Positions 16,501-25,776 of a stretch of 64,000 bases of DNA are shown piece after piece (within the stretch, counting starts at the first letter, position 1; the number at the start of each line of letters is the position of its first letter). This stretch comes from Candidatus Opimibacter skivensis (GTDB lineage: Bacteria; Bacteroidota; Bacteroidia; Chitinophagales; Saprospiraceae): assembly GCA_016722045.1 (NCBI GenBank), contig JADKGY010000031.1:120338-184337 (forward strand), written 5' to 3'. The position numbers and the translations under genes were made by a program. Under the pieces are notes generated by a model. That model ran no database searches and was not told the origin of the DNA. It worked only from the letters and a program-made list of their open reading frames with translations.

Positions 16501-19194
16501 ATGGATCAATCCGCACTTAAAAAATTCGACAGGTACGTCGGCACGAAATACCATTTATTCAATAGTCTTTTCCTCAGGCTGCCCTTTGATCTGATACATC
16601 AGACAGGCATTTTACTGCCATTACTCACTGAAGCGTGTAAGAAAGCGTATGAGGCCGGCGGGAATCCTAAAGAAATCATCGAAGCTTTCTTTGAAGAATT
16701 TATACCGGAGGCCAATCAGGAAGATCGCCTGACATTGCTTTTTAATTTTATAAAGTATATCGAACGGCAGGTCGTCCTTTTTGATGCGACGGAAGATGCG
16801 GCATTTGATCAGCTTCATGATCTTGATGGCCCGGGTACTGTCTCTGATTTGATTTCTAAGGTAAAAGCAAATGGTCTGACTGAAAAGTTGGTTCAAAAGC
16901 TGAAAGACTATCGACTGCGTGTTGTCCTTACTGCCCATCCGACTCAATTCTATCCCGGACCTGTGCTGGGCATAATCACTGATTTATCCAAAGCCATTAA
17001 AGAAAATCGGATTTTTGAAGTCCATGACTTATTGCATCAATTGGGGAAAACACCATTTGTCAATCGTTCCAAGCCAACACCTCTTGATGAAGCACGAAGC
17101 CTGATCTGGTTTTTGAGAAAAGTATTTTATAATGCAATTCCTGAGATCGTTTCCAAAATTGAAAAACAACTTCAGCAGTCATTACCTCAAAAAGATATCA
17201 TTGATCTTGGTTTCTGGCCCGGTGGTGATCGCGATGGCAATCCGAATGTATCAGCAGAAATCACAATCGAAACAGCATTACAGTTGCGAAATGCAATTCT
17301 GTCATGTTATGAAAAAGACATTCAAAAACTGCGACGAAGGTTGACATTTCTGCATGTGTATGACCAGGTTTCTGCGGTAGGGGCTAAGGTGCACAAGACA
17401 CTATTGAATTCGATGGAAGGTTACAATTCTTCGTTGACACTTCTTGATGATTTGAGAAGTATCAGAAAGGTGCTGGCTGAGCAACATGATAATCTTTTTG
17501 CAGAAGAACTTGATCTGTTCATCACCAAGGTGGAAATGTTTGGTTTTCACTTTGCCTGTCTGGATATACGTCAGGATAGTGGTAAACATGAAGCACTCAT
17601 TGAAGAAATAATAGAAAAGAAGGCCGGCCATGGTGGTCTTGAATTATATCGTGCTGCCAGCATCGCTGAAAAAATGAATTTCCTTGCAGAATGTGATTGG
17701 GCGATCGATTCGTCGATTACAAATGATCCGATTTCGCAGGATATCATTAAATCCATTCTGGCCACACGAGATATTCAGAAAACGAACGGTGAGAAAGCAT
17801 GTCATCGATATGTGATCAGTCATTCGCGTCATGCATTGGACATTTTCACGATACAGGTCCTGGCGAGATGGATCTATGGACATGAACCGGATGCACTTGA
17901 TATCGTGCCTTTATTTGAATCAATTGATGATCTGGCGATAGCAGGTGATGTGATGAATGCGCTTTATCAATTTCAACCTTATAAAGATCATTTAGTCAGG
18001 CGTCATCAGACACAAACTGTGATGCTTGGCTTTTCAGATGGGACAAAAGACGGCGGATATGTCAAAGCGAACTGGTCAATCTATACGGGCAAAGAAGAAT
18101 TGACAAAGACGGCAAGAGCAAATGGAATCAATGTTATATTTTTTGATGGCCGCGGCGGACCTCCGGCAAGGGGTGGTGGAAATACACATAAATTTTATTC
18201 ATCCCTTGGATCGACGATTGAAAACAAAGAAGTGCAATTGACAATACAGGGGCAGACGATCAGTTCGAATTTTGGAAGCAAAGATCTCGCAATCTATAAT
18301 CTTGAGCAATTGCTTACAGCCGGTATTGAAAATGATCTTTATCCTGAGCACACGCCTGACTGGACGCATGCTCAACGCGCGTTGATGAAAGAGATGGCGG
18401 ATTCGGCATATGGATATTATATCAAATTAAAAACGCATCCTGATTTTCTCGCTTATCTGCAGGAAAATGGGACACTGCCTTACTATGGTGAATCGAATAT
18501 TGGAAGTCGTCCAGATAAACGAGCAGGTGGAAAATTGACATTGGATACATTGAGGGCAATTCCTTTCGTAGGCTCCTGGAGTCAGTTGAAACAAAATGTG
18601 CCGGGGTATTATGGTTTTGGTGAGGCGTTGCAAGAACGCAAGAATGTGGGCCGCGAAGATGAGGTGAAGGAATTATATAAGAAGTCAGGATTCTTCCAAA
18701 CGTTGGTGGGTAATAGTATGCAGGCCTTGGCGAAATGTTATTTTCCATTGACAGCATTTCTATCTGTGAATCCGAGATTCGGAGAGATCTGGAATATGAT
18801 CTATGACGAATATCTGCGTACGGAAAAACTTTTGCAGGAAACCACAAGTGAAGAAGTGTATGTCGCGGACAGTAAGCCCAATCTTGAGTCCATTAATCTT
18901 CGGGAAGAAATTGTATTGCCATTGCTTACGATTCAGCAATATGCGCTTTTGATGCTAAAAGGAAGAAAGGCAGAAGGGGCGGAAAAGGCGGAAAAGGCGG
19001 AAGGGGCGGAAAAGGCGGAAAAGGCGGAAAAGGCGGAAGGGGCGGAAAAGGCGGAAGGGGCGGAAGGGGCGGAAGGGGCGGAAGGGGCGGAAAAGGCGGA
19101 AGAAAAGGCAGAAAAGGAAATGGTGGATCTATATAAGAAGCTTATTACGAGGACGATGCCAGGGATAATTAATGCGGCGAGAAATTCAGCGTGA
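16501..19194 (+). CDS. ppc: Phosphoenolpyruvate carboxylase with an in-frame (Ala-Glu-X)n insert
   Basis: An 897-residue enzyme that carboxylates PEP to oxaloacetate, feeding the TCA cycle. Catalytic landmarks are present: H146 in LTAHPTQ, GGDRDGNP (241-248), the LGFSDGTKDGGY stretch and DGRGGPPARGGG starting at residue 549. Near the C-terminus, residues 824-868 are a low-complexity run of about 15 tripeptides (AEG or AEK), encoded by 9-bp repeats at 18970-19104. After it, the normal end resumes (EMVDLYKKLITRTMPGIINAARNSA); the usual family terminus is R-N-T-G, here R-N-S-A. The enzyme core looks intact. The insert lies between two C-terminal helices and is likely an exposed loop. Confidence 0.95.
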   Translation: MDQSALKKFDRYVGTKYHLFNSLFLRLPFDLIHQTGILLPLLTEACKKAYEAGGNPKEIIEAFFEEFIPEANQEDRLTLLFNFIKYIERQVVLFDATEDAAFDQLHDLDGPGTVSDLISKVKANGLTEKLVQKLKDYRLRVVLTAHPTQFYPGPVLGIITDLSKAIKENRIFEVHDLLHQLGKTPFVNRSKPTPLDEARSLIWFLRKVFYNAIPEIVSKIEKQLQQSLPQKDIIDLGFWPGGDRDGNPNVSAEITIETALQLRNAILSCYEKDIQKLRRRLTFLHVYDQVSAVGAKVHKTLLNSMEGYNSSLTLLDDLRSIRKVLAEQHDNLFAEELDLFITKVEMFGFHFACLDIRQDSGKHEALIEEIIEKKAGHGGLELYRAASIAEKMNFLAECDWAIDSSITNDPISQDIIKSILATRDIQKTNGEKACHRYVISHSRHALDIFTIQVLARWIYGHEPDALDIVPLFESIDDLAIAGDVMNALYQFQPYKDHLVRRHQTQTVMLGFSDGTKDGGYVKANWSIYTGKEELTKTARANGINVIFFDGRGGPPARGGGNTHKFYSSLGSTIENKEVQLTIQGQTISSNFGSKDLAIYNLEQLLTAGIENDLYPEHTPDWTHAQRALMKEMADSAYGYYIKLKTHPDFLAYLQENGTLPYYGESNIGSRPDKRAGGKLTLDTLRAIPFVGSWSQLKQNVPGYYGFGEALQERKNVGREDEVKELYKKSGFFQTLVGNSMQALAKCYFPLTAFLSVNPRFGEIWNMIYDEYLRTEKLLQETTSEEVYVADSKPNLESINLREEIVLPLLTIQQYALLMLKGRKAEGAEKAEKAEGAEKAEKAEKAEGAEKAEGAEGAEGAEGAEKAEEKAEKEMVDLYKKLITRTMPGIINAARNSA
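18970..19104 (+). repeat. Nonamer repeat inside ppc
   Basis: Fifteen 9-bp units of gcggaaggg or gcggaaaag in frame with ppc. Related nonamers lie just after two other genes (29611-29655 and 49309-49335), so this is the coding version of a spacer repeat. Confidence 0.9.
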
Positions 19195-19233
19195 AAAAAG
19201 CAGAATGACGAGTAAATGAAAATTTCATAATCC

Positions 19234-20073
19234 ATGAGAAAAGTTGGAATCACTTCTTTTCTGACTTTACATGCTTTTATGTGTATTGGTCAAATAATAA
19301 TGCAGAAGGATGAGGCTTACCAAAAAATGGATCCACCTATAAAAACAATTGCGAGTTACTATATTCCGTATTGTGAGGATACATTTGAAATAAATCGCAA
19401 TTCTGACTTTCCACAATATCCTTCGTCTGTTGGCCATTATTCCAGGGAAGGAAATCTTGTTGAATGGGATCTATATTACAACGGAAAGGTGAGCTCTTAT
19501 TTTTCTTTTAACTATGATTCTTTGAACAGAATATTAAATGAAAATGCTCTTGAAACAGGTGAAGAGGTGAAAGTTTTTGCCAGGTACACCTATTTAAATG
19601 ATACACTGGTTCGAATCAATGATACATCTGATTTTTCATTCATTACTGAATGGTTCAGAAAACTAAATAAAGCAGGAAATATAACTGAGGAATATTATTT
19701 TTCTGAAAATGGTGATTCTGTAAATCTGCTTGAAATAAAATATAATGATAATAATCGACGGGTATATGAACGACGAAATTCGCTTAATGAAAGTGAAATT
19801 GATTCAATTGAATACGATGAAAATGACAATATGGTTAAGAAAACGATTCAGTATGGGAAATTTAAAATTTTATATCTTTTTGAATATGACCGATCTCTTT
19901 TGAAAGAAACTAAAACCATTTGGATTAAACGAAATGATGAGGAGCCTTTTCTAACAAAAGAAATCAGGTTTTTCGATGAGCATAAATTGCTTTACAAAAT
20001 ATATTCCTATTCTGCATTCGATCAATGTCATTGGGGATGCACTTTGAATAAATTTGAGTTCTATAGTGACTAG
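19234..20073 (+). CDS. Unknown exported protein with YD/RHS-like beta strands
   Basis: A 279-residue protein with an N-terminal hydrophobic signal (ITSFLTLHAFMCIGQ). The body is a series of short beta strands with Y-D-S-L-N-R, Y-N-D-N-N-R and Y-D-E-N-D-N turns, resembling the sugar-binding YD/RHS-type repeats found in many Bacteroidota exported proteins. Lower GC than its neighbours. No enzymatic motif. It follows ppc by 39 bp, but co-transcription is not clear. Confidence 0.55.
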   Translation: MRKVGITSFLTLHAFMCIGQIIMQKDEAYQKMDPPIKTIASYYIPYCEDTFEINRNSDFPQYPSSVGHYSREGNLVEWDLYYNGKVSSYFSFNYDSLNRILNENALETGEEVKVFARYTYLNDTLVRINDTSDFSFITEWFRKLNKAGNITEEYYFSENGDSVNLLEIKYNDNNRRVYERRNSLNESEIDSIEYDENDNMVKKTIQYGKFKILYLFEYDRSLLKETKTIWIKRNDEEPFLTKEIRFFDEHKLLYKIYSYSAFDQCHWGCTLNKFEFYSD

Positions 20074-20120
20074 TGTTTTGATCATGTTCTAATTCCAGTC
20101 CCTCAATAGCCTCAATATCA

Positions 20121-20605
20121 ATCATTTCATGTTTTCCTAAAATACAATTGTGTTTTCCTAAAACATCCTTATGTTTTCCTAAAACATCCGCATATTTTCC
20201 TTAAATATTTTACAGACTCTTTTCCGAAATTTCTTGTAGGCATTTTACAATAACCTCAGAATCAATCATTTCATATTTTCCTTAAATACAATTGTGTTTT
20301 CCTAAAACATCCTGATGTTTTCCTAAAACATGCGCATATTTTCCTTAAATATTTTACAGGCTCTTTTCTGAATTTTCCTGTAGTTATTTCACAATAACCT
20401 CAGAATCAATCATTTCATATTTTCCTTAAATACAATTGTGTTTTCCTAAAACATGCGCATATTTTCCTTAAATATTTTACAGGCTCTTTTCTGAATTTTC
20501 CTGTAGTCATTTCACAATAACCTCAGAATCAATCATTTCATATTTTCCTTAAATACAATTGTGTTTTCCTAAAACATCCTGATGTTTTCCTAAAACATTT
20601 TTGTA
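20121..20605. repeat. Tandem array of TTTTCCTAAAA hairpins (144-bp unit)
   Basis: This fills most of the spacer 20074-20671. The landmark atcatttcat recurs at 20121, 20265, 20409 and 20532 (periods of 144, 144 and 123 bp; the third unit lacks one 21-bp hairpin). Each unit contains three or four mini-palindromes such as ATGTTTT-CCT-AAAACAT and AATATTT-TCCTT-AAATATT. The loop is nearly always TCCT or CCT on the + strand, so the array has an orientation. Confidence 0.85.
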
Positions 20606-20671
20606 GTCCTTTTTGAATTCTGCTAACGAACACCCTCCTCGAGCAATTAAAAAAATATTTGTTCCTTATCC

Positions 20672-21568
20672 TTAATGCCAAAATCCCTCTTCATAAATTT
20701 TCCGGGCGTGTTCATAACCCATTTTCCACCATTGCGACATCTCTTCAGGATCAAAAATGAAACTATTGTCTGTTAGTTCTTCCGGTGTATGGATCAGCCT
20801 GATCTTGATGCCGCTGTAACGTGACTCTGCCATACCTACACTGATATCATCTCTCGACAATTGATGTTGCATGAAATTGAATGTATTGAGCAGGAGCATG
20901 AATGCATTTGATGAAGGCGGGGTGATCAGTGTCCGATGACGGGGTTGTAAAACGACGACATCGATTTCGGTGGCGCCGAGATTGATCGCTTCCTGCACGG
21001 GAATAGGATTGCCAAATCCTCCATCGGCATATTCACAATTGTCTTTTTTAGCAAGGCTCATAAAAGGCACAAGATTGCATGAAATCCAGACCCAGTCTAT
21101 GAAATCATCATATGTGCAATCACGGGCATATTTATATTCGATGACATTGTGGGTCAGATTTGAGACAGTGACGATAATCTGCTTACCGGAATCCTGGATA
21201 GCATTCCAGTGCTCAATAGTGAATGTCTTACGGATGAGCTTCATGAGGCTTTTACTTTCGCCGAGTGTCTTTCGTCCCTGTATAAATTGCAGGATGATTC
21301 CCTTGTGGTTGAATGACGCTTTGAAGTGATCATTTTTTTTGTGGATAATAAACGGGCAACTGCTGAAAATATCGTTTTGACTGCTTGTGGTGTAAGCCCT
21401 CTTCACTTCATCCCAGGCTTTAATGGCGACGCAGGGTACGAGCAAGCTACCTGTGGAAGAACCCACCAGGATATCCCAGTCCATTCCTTTTTCTCTGGAT
21501 AAATATTCGACAAGACCACCTGCCCAGGCTCCTTTGGCTCCGCCTCCCGAGATAACAAGTGCCTTCAT
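20672..21568 (-). CDS. Patatin-like phospholipase
   Basis: A 298-residue serine hydrolase with the patatin catalytic dyad: oxyanion loop GGGAKG (8-13), nucleophile S38 in G-S-S-T-G and D182 in ADGG. The usual G-A-S-A-G elbow is here G-S-S-T-G. There is no signal peptide, so it is probably cytosolic or peripheral to the inner membrane. It likely hydrolyses acyl chains from phospholipids or related lipids. The C-terminal helix (MSQWWKMGYEHARKIYE) is common to bacterial patatins. Confidence 0.85.
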   Translation of the reverse strand: MKALVISGGGAKGAWAGGLVEYLSREKGMDWDILVGSSTGSLLVPCVAIKAWDEVKRAYTTSSQNDIFSSCPFIIHKKNDHFKASFNHKGIILQFIQGRKTLGESKSLMKLIRKTFTIEHWNAIQDSGKQIIVTVSNLTHNVIEYKYARDCTYDDFIDWVWISCNLVPFMSLAKKDNCEYADGGFGNPIPVQEAINLGATEIDVVVLQPRHRTLITPPSSNAFMLLLNTFNFMQHQLSRDDISVGMAESRYSGIKIRLIHTPEELTDNSFIFDPEEMSQWWKMGYEHARKIYEEGFWH

Positions 21569-21704
21569 AAGTTCATAACGTTCAGGATTGATAAATCACA
21601 AATCATTCCAGAAAACATGCAGAATTTGGTTTTGATTGATCTGCCCAGAAAGCAGGAAAAAGTAGCCCAAAAGTGGTCATAATTTTGATTACAATGTTGA
21701 CCAC

Positions 21705-21817
21705 AATTGTGGATCATGGTTCCACTTATAACTATCTGTATTATCAGGGAGTTAGACCATCGTGGCACGACTAGTGGTGGCACGACTAGTCGTGCCACCA
21801 CTAGTCGTGCCACGATG
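21705..21817. repeat. 113-bp element ending in a 60-bp perfect palindrome, copy 1
   Basis: In the 348-bp spacer 21569-21916. The palindrome is 21758-21817, centred on ACTAGT, and each arm holds two direct copies of GTGGCACGACTAGT. To its left are 54 bp (aattgtgga, then ttccacttataa, then tgtattatcagggagtta) shared with the copy at 34182. The rest of the spacer holds nothing recognised. Confidence 0.92.
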
Positions 21818-21916
21818 CCTTTAACCGTTGATCAAATGATGAAATTCAATACGTGGATAATCCCACCCTTTACGACCTTTGCACTCTTTTAACCACAAAG
21901 TCGTTATCTACAAGGA

Positions 21917-22774
21917 ATGAATGAAATACTAAAAGGAAAGACTGCTATCATCACCGGAAGCAGCCGGGGTATCGGTCTAGCCATCGCCAGAAAACTCGCC
22001 TCAGCAGGTGTCAATGTCGTCATCGCAGCTAAAACCACTGATCCCCACCCAAAACTACCGGGTACCATCTATTCCGCAGCAGAAGAAATAAAAGCCGCAG
22101 GTGGCCATGCTATATCTGTCATTCTGGATGTGCGTGAAGAGGAACAAATTCAAAATGTGGTCAATGAAACGGTGGCGCACTTTGGCGGGATCGATATTCT
22201 GATCAATAATGCAAGTGCCATTTTCCTGGCGGGAATAGAACATACGCCCTCCAAACGATACGATCTGATGCACCAGATCAATGTCAGAGGCACATATCTG
22301 ATGTCACAAGCCTGCATCCCTCACCTGAAAAAATCCAATCATGCTCATATCCTCACGCTTTCACCTCCTGTGGACATGGATCCAAAGTGGTTTGAAAATC
22401 ATACAGCCTATACCATGAGTAAATATGGCATGAGCATGGTGATGTTTGGGCTTGCCGCTGAATTAAAACCATATAAAATCGCAGCAAATGCACTTTGGCC
22501 TAAAACAACAATCGCAACAGCAGCGGTACAAAATCTGTTAGGAGGAGATGCGTTGATAAAACAGTCCAGATGGCCGGCTATTGTAGCTGACGCTGCATAT
22601 TATATCGTATCACAAAATCCTGCAGCGGCATCAGGTCAGTTTTATAGCGATGAAGAGATATTGATTAAAAATGGAATCACAGATTTTACGGAATATGCAG
22701 TTGATCCAACGTCTGAATTAGCGCCGGATTTATTCGTAGTCTCTGCCCCTAAATCCCCTAAAGGAGACTTTTGA
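21917..22774 (+). CDS. Short-chain dehydrogenase/reductase (HSDL2-like)
   Basis: A 285-residue SDR with a T13-G-S-S-R-G-I-G20 nucleotide motif, N-N-A-S (97-100), and catalytic Y165-x-x-x-K169. The serine of the triad is probably S149 in LTLSPP. The PKTTIAT stretch and the extended loop before NNAS match hydroxysteroid dehydrogenase-like 2 proteins, thought to act on fatty-acyl or steroid-like substrates. The last nine residues (APKSPKGDF) are encoded by an interspersed repeat (22745-22774) that is non-coding at 16321, so the native C-terminus was probably shorter or different. Confidence 0.85.
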   Translation: MNEILKGKTAIITGSSRGIGLAIARKLASAGVNVVIAAKTTDPHPKLPGTIYSAAEEIKAAGGHAISVILDVREEEQIQNVVNETVAHFGGIDILINNASAIFLAGIEHTPSKRYDLMHQINVRGTYLMSQACIPHLKKSNHAHILTLSPPVDMDPKWFENHTAYTMSKYGMSMVMFGLAAELKPYKIAANALWPKTTIATAAVQNLLGGDALIKQSRWPAIVADAAYYIVSQNPAAASGQFYSDEEILIKNGITDFTEYAVDPTSELAPDLFVVSAPKSPKGDF

Positions 22775-22817
22775 TTTATATTCTTTATTAGTTAGAATGA
22801 AATAGAAAATTTTCTTC

Positions 22818-23306
22818 ATGAAGAAAGAAAGAAAAGACAAAGATTTCGTCAAAGAACCTTATCTCGAAGGAGGCAGAGCTGCACTTGAAGCCTTTGTCAA
22901 AAAAGAACTACGATATCCAAAGGAAGCTCTTGCAGCCAAAATAGAAGGAACCGTAAGTGTACGCTATACTGTAGACTATAAAGGCAATGTAACGGAGGCC
23001 GGCATCATTTCTCCTCTCGGACATGGCTGCGATGAAGAAGCACTGCGTATCGTCAAAAGCCTTAAGTTTAAGGTTCCAAATGATGGAAAAATAAAATCTA
23101 AGTTCACACGCAAACTACATATTCATTTCAGATTACCCGGATCACCTGCTGTATTGCCGGCAACAAAAAATGTAGCTGTGACACCAGAAGGAACTTCCTT
23201 ATCTTATCAATACCAGGTAGTGCCCACGCCGACAAAACCAAATGTTCCTTTAGTAAAAAAGAGTTCGTCATATGAGATCAACATCACTATACCGACAAAG
23301 GACTAA
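22818..23306 (+). CDS. TonB C-terminal domain protein without membrane anchor
   Basis: A 162-residue protein. Residues 15-105 form a TonB_C domain (EGGRAALEAFVKKELRYPKEAL, EGTVSVRYTVDYKGNVTEAGI, GCDEEALRIVKSLKF). Normal energy-transducer TonB proteins have an N-terminal membrane helix and a Pro-rich stalk; this one begins with a charged MKKERKDKD and has neither a helix nor a signal peptide. A Pro/Thr-rich tail follows the domain. It could be a cytosolic protein that reuses the fold, or an N-terminal truncation. It lies 43 bp after the SDR gene. Confidence 0.75.
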   Translation: MKKERKDKDFVKEPYLEGGRAALEAFVKKELRYPKEALAAKIEGTVSVRYTVDYKGNVTEAGIISPLGHGCDEEALRIVKSLKFKVPNDGKIKSKFTRKLHIHFRLPGSPAVLPATKNVAVTPEGTSLSYQYQVVPTPTKPNVPLVKKSSSYEINITIPTKD

Positions 23307-23307
23307 G

Positions 23308-23399
23308 GGCAATTGGCAATTGGCAATTGGCAAAAAACGAATTTCAAAAAAAGTTAACCACATAGCAACATAGTTAACGAAGAAAGTCACATAGAAAAC
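23308..23399. repeat. Heptamer repeat plus CACATAG element
   Basis: ggcaatt is repeated three times, then ggcaaaa (23308-23335), starting one base after a stop codon. At 23357-23399 there is a CACATAG/ACATAG sequence that matches, inverted and at about 70 % by eye, the element at 47471-47513. Confidence 0.7.
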
Positions 23400-23429
23400 T
23401 ATTCACAACTCACTATTCACAACTCACAT

Positions 23430-25205
23430 ATGACAACCAAAGCATTAAAAGGAGGCGAATACATCATCCGTGATTCATCACCCTCAGAAATATTTATCCC
23501 CGAGGATTTCAATGAAGATCAGCGAATGGTGCGCCAAATGTGCAAAGACTTCGTAGCTGAAATGGGAGAAAAAGCAAATGTCCTGAGCGAACAGGTAGGT
23601 CTCATGGAAAAGGCAGGTGAATTGGGTCTGCTCGGGGCTCATATTCCGGAAGTTTATGGTGGCAATCCTCTTGATACAAATTCCAATACACTGATCGGAG
23701 AAGAACTTGGCAGAGCAGGTGGATCATTTGATACAACATTTGCGGCCCATATCGGGATAGGCATGCTACCGATTCTTTATTTCGGTACGGACGAGCAAAA
23801 GAAAAAATATTTACCTGGGCTAAGTTCCGGCTCTCATAAAGCATCATACTGCCTGACAGAACCATGGTCCGGATCGGATGCATTGGGTGCGCGTACAAGA
23901 GCTGATCTGTCAGCTGATCAAAAACATTATACGATCAATGGACAGAAGATGTGGATCTCCAATGCGGGATTTGCAGATGTCTTTATTGTATTTGCAAAAA
24001 TAGGTGGAGAGCAATTCACAGGCTTTATAGTAGATGCTCATTCTCCGGGTATAACACTTGGTGAAGAAGAAAAAAAATTAGGTATCAAAGGTTCTTCTAC
24101 ACGCCAGGTATTTTTCGAAAATGTAGACGTGCCGGCAGAAAACGTACTTGGAAAAATCGGCCAGGGCCATTTGATTGCTTTCAATGCACTGAACATCGGA
24201 CGATTCAAATTAGGGACAATGGCCATGGGTGGTTCTAAAAAATGTATAGATATCGCGGTGAAGTATGCTAATGAACGACAGCAATTTGGTGTATCTATTT
24301 CTTCTTTTGGTGCAATTAAACACAAACTTGGCGAAATGGCCTCGCTCATTTTTGCTCTCGAGTCCGCATCCTATCGATTATCTGATATGATGGGTCAACA
24401 TAAAGATGAATCTATTGCCTCAGGCTCAATTTTCGAAATGGCCATGTTAGATTCGGCAAAAGAATATGCATCTGAATGTGCTGTCATTAAAATCGCAGGT
24501 TCAGAATACCTGGATTTTGTGGTGGATGAAATGTTACAGATCCATGGTGGAAACGGCTATTCAGAAGAATATCCTGCAGCACGTGCATATCGTGATCAAC
24601 GCATCAACCGCATCTATGAGGGAACAAATGAGATCAATCGTCTTCTTCTTGTCGATCGGATCATAAAGAAAGCATTGAAAGGTGAACTCGATCTTGTGGG
24701 TCCGGCATGGGCTGTGCAGAAAGAACTGATGTCAATGCCTGCGAAATCAACTGATGATGGTCCATGGGCTGCAGAAATACAGGCTATCCATAATTTTAAA
24801 AAATCAATGTTGCTCGTAGCCGGTGCTGCTGTCAAATACCAGATGGATGGCAAACATGATCTCAATCATGAGCAGGAAGTGGTCATGCATATCGCTGATA
24901 TCTCTATTGACTGTTTTATTGCTGAATCTGTATTACTCCGCGCCCGGAAATTAGCAGATGGTCAATACAACTATCCCGCTGATGTCGTAAAGTCCTTAAC
25001 ACAACTATTCATCGGAGAAGCACAGGCCAGAATTCAAAAACACGCCAATGATGCGCTCACTGCATTTGCCACTGGTGATGAACTGATCATCATGCTGAAG
25101 GGGGTAAAACGGTTCAACAGCTATCCGACGGTCAACACGGTTCAGGCCCGGAGAGTGATAGCTGACGACCTCATCAAGGCAAATGGATATAGTCTTGAAT
25201 TTTGA
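23430..25205 (+). CDS. Acyl-CoA dehydrogenase
   Basis: A 591-residue FAD enzyme that introduces the alpha-beta double bond in acyl-CoA. Visible features are the SGSDA-type GSDALGARTRA stretch, MWISNAGFAD, the GIKGSSTR block, and catalytic base E397 in IYEGTNEINR. The enzyme is longer than the usual 380-residue family by a C-terminal helical domain (residues 430-591), as in the VLCAD/ACAD9-like group. No electron-transfer flavoprotein gene is adjacent. A MOSC protein follows 30 bp downstream. Confidence 0.92.
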   Translation: MTTKALKGGEYIIRDSSPSEIFIPEDFNEDQRMVRQMCKDFVAEMGEKANVLSEQVGLMEKAGELGLLGAHIPEVYGGNPLDTNSNTLIGEELGRAGGSFDTTFAAHIGIGMLPILYFGTDEQKKKYLPGLSSGSHKASYCLTEPWSGSDALGARTRADLSADQKHYTINGQKMWISNAGFADVFIVFAKIGGEQFTGFIVDAHSPGITLGEEEKKLGIKGSSTRQVFFENVDVPAENVLGKIGQGHLIAFNALNIGRFKLGTMAMGGSKKCIDIAVKYANERQQFGVSISSFGAIKHKLGEMASLIFALESASYRLSDMMGQHKDESIASGSIFEMAMLDSAKEYASECAVIKIAGSEYLDFVVDEMLQIHGGNGYSEEYPAARAYRDQRINRIYEGTNEINRLLLVDRIIKKALKGELDLVGPAWAVQKELMSMPAKSTDDGPWAAEIQAIHNFKKSMLLVAGAAVKYQMDGKHDLNHEQEVVMHIADISIDCFIAESVLLRARKLADGQYNYPADVVKSLTQLFIGEAQARIQKHANDALTAFATGDELIIMLKGVKRFNSYPTVNTVQARRVIADDLIKANGYSLEF

Positions 25206-25235
25206 AAAATGAAAAAATAACTGACGTTAATATTC

Positions 25236-25673
25236 ATGGCATCGATTAAATCTATCCTCATTCGACCTGAAAGAAGAGCGAATCCGATAAGAATCAGTGA
25301 GGCCAAAATCAATTCCACAGGAATAGAAGGAGATCATTATGCAAAGCCTGATGGATCGCGTCAGGTGACGATCATTGCAGAAGACCTATTGGCTGAGATG
25401 ACTGGTATTATTGGTTTTCAGGGCGATGCACATATGGCATGCAGAAGAAATATTTTGGTCGAATCATTGCCAAAAGAAAATTTAACAGGCAAATACATCG
25501 CTTTCGGTGAAGATGTAATTTTAGAGATCACAGGATACTGCACACCTTGTAGCCGCATGGAAGAAAATTTTGGTAAAGGTGCGATCGATGCATTTTCACA
25601 ACGGGCAGGATGGGCTGCAAGAGTCATTTCAGAAGGCTCGATATCCACCGGAGACCTCGTAAAATTCCTGTAA
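25236..25673 (+). CDS. MOSC domain protein
   Basis: A 145-residue protein of the stand-alone MOSC family (related to the C-terminal domain of molybdenum cofactor sulfurase). It has conserved GIEGDHYA (29-36), RQVTII, and GYCTPCSRMEENFG with C102 and C105, then a FSQRAGWAARVI stretch and GD. MOSC domains bind molybdenum cofactor sulfur or carry sulfane sulfur; the substrate is unknown here. Co-orientation with the acyl-CoA dehydrogenase suggests one transcript. Confidence 0.85.
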   Translation: MASIKSILIRPERRANPIRISEAKINSTGIEGDHYAKPDGSRQVTIIAEDLLAEMTGIIGFQGDAHMACRRNILVESLPKENLTGKYIAFGEDVILEITGYCTPCSRMEENFGKGAIDAFSQRAGWAARVISEGSISTGDLVKFL

Positions 25674-25715
25674 AAAAAAATTTACATAAGTAGTACAAGT
25701 AATAAAGTAGAACCC

Positions 25716-25723
25716 TATCTTTG
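25716..25723 (+). promoter_or_regulatory. TATCTTTG promoter motif
   Basis: An exact TAnnTTTG match downstream of the MOSC gene and 268 bp before the next start codon. A terminator-like hairpin lies 54 bp further on. It could drive a short RNA or a long leader of the gene at 25992. Confidence 0.45.
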
Positions 25724-25776
25724 ATAAATCAATTTGGAAAATCATTTCTATCAATATCCAAATTCGTATCAAGAAG

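Noticed and set aside
18933..19253. Minus-strand ORF made of Ser-Ala-Phe-Pro repeats
   Set aside because: It is the antisense reading of the ppc nonamer repeat; there is no start context and no homology.
20121..20605. CRISPR array
   Set aside because: The hairpin repeats are too short, units are 123-144 bp, spacers are themselves repeated and no cas gene is present.
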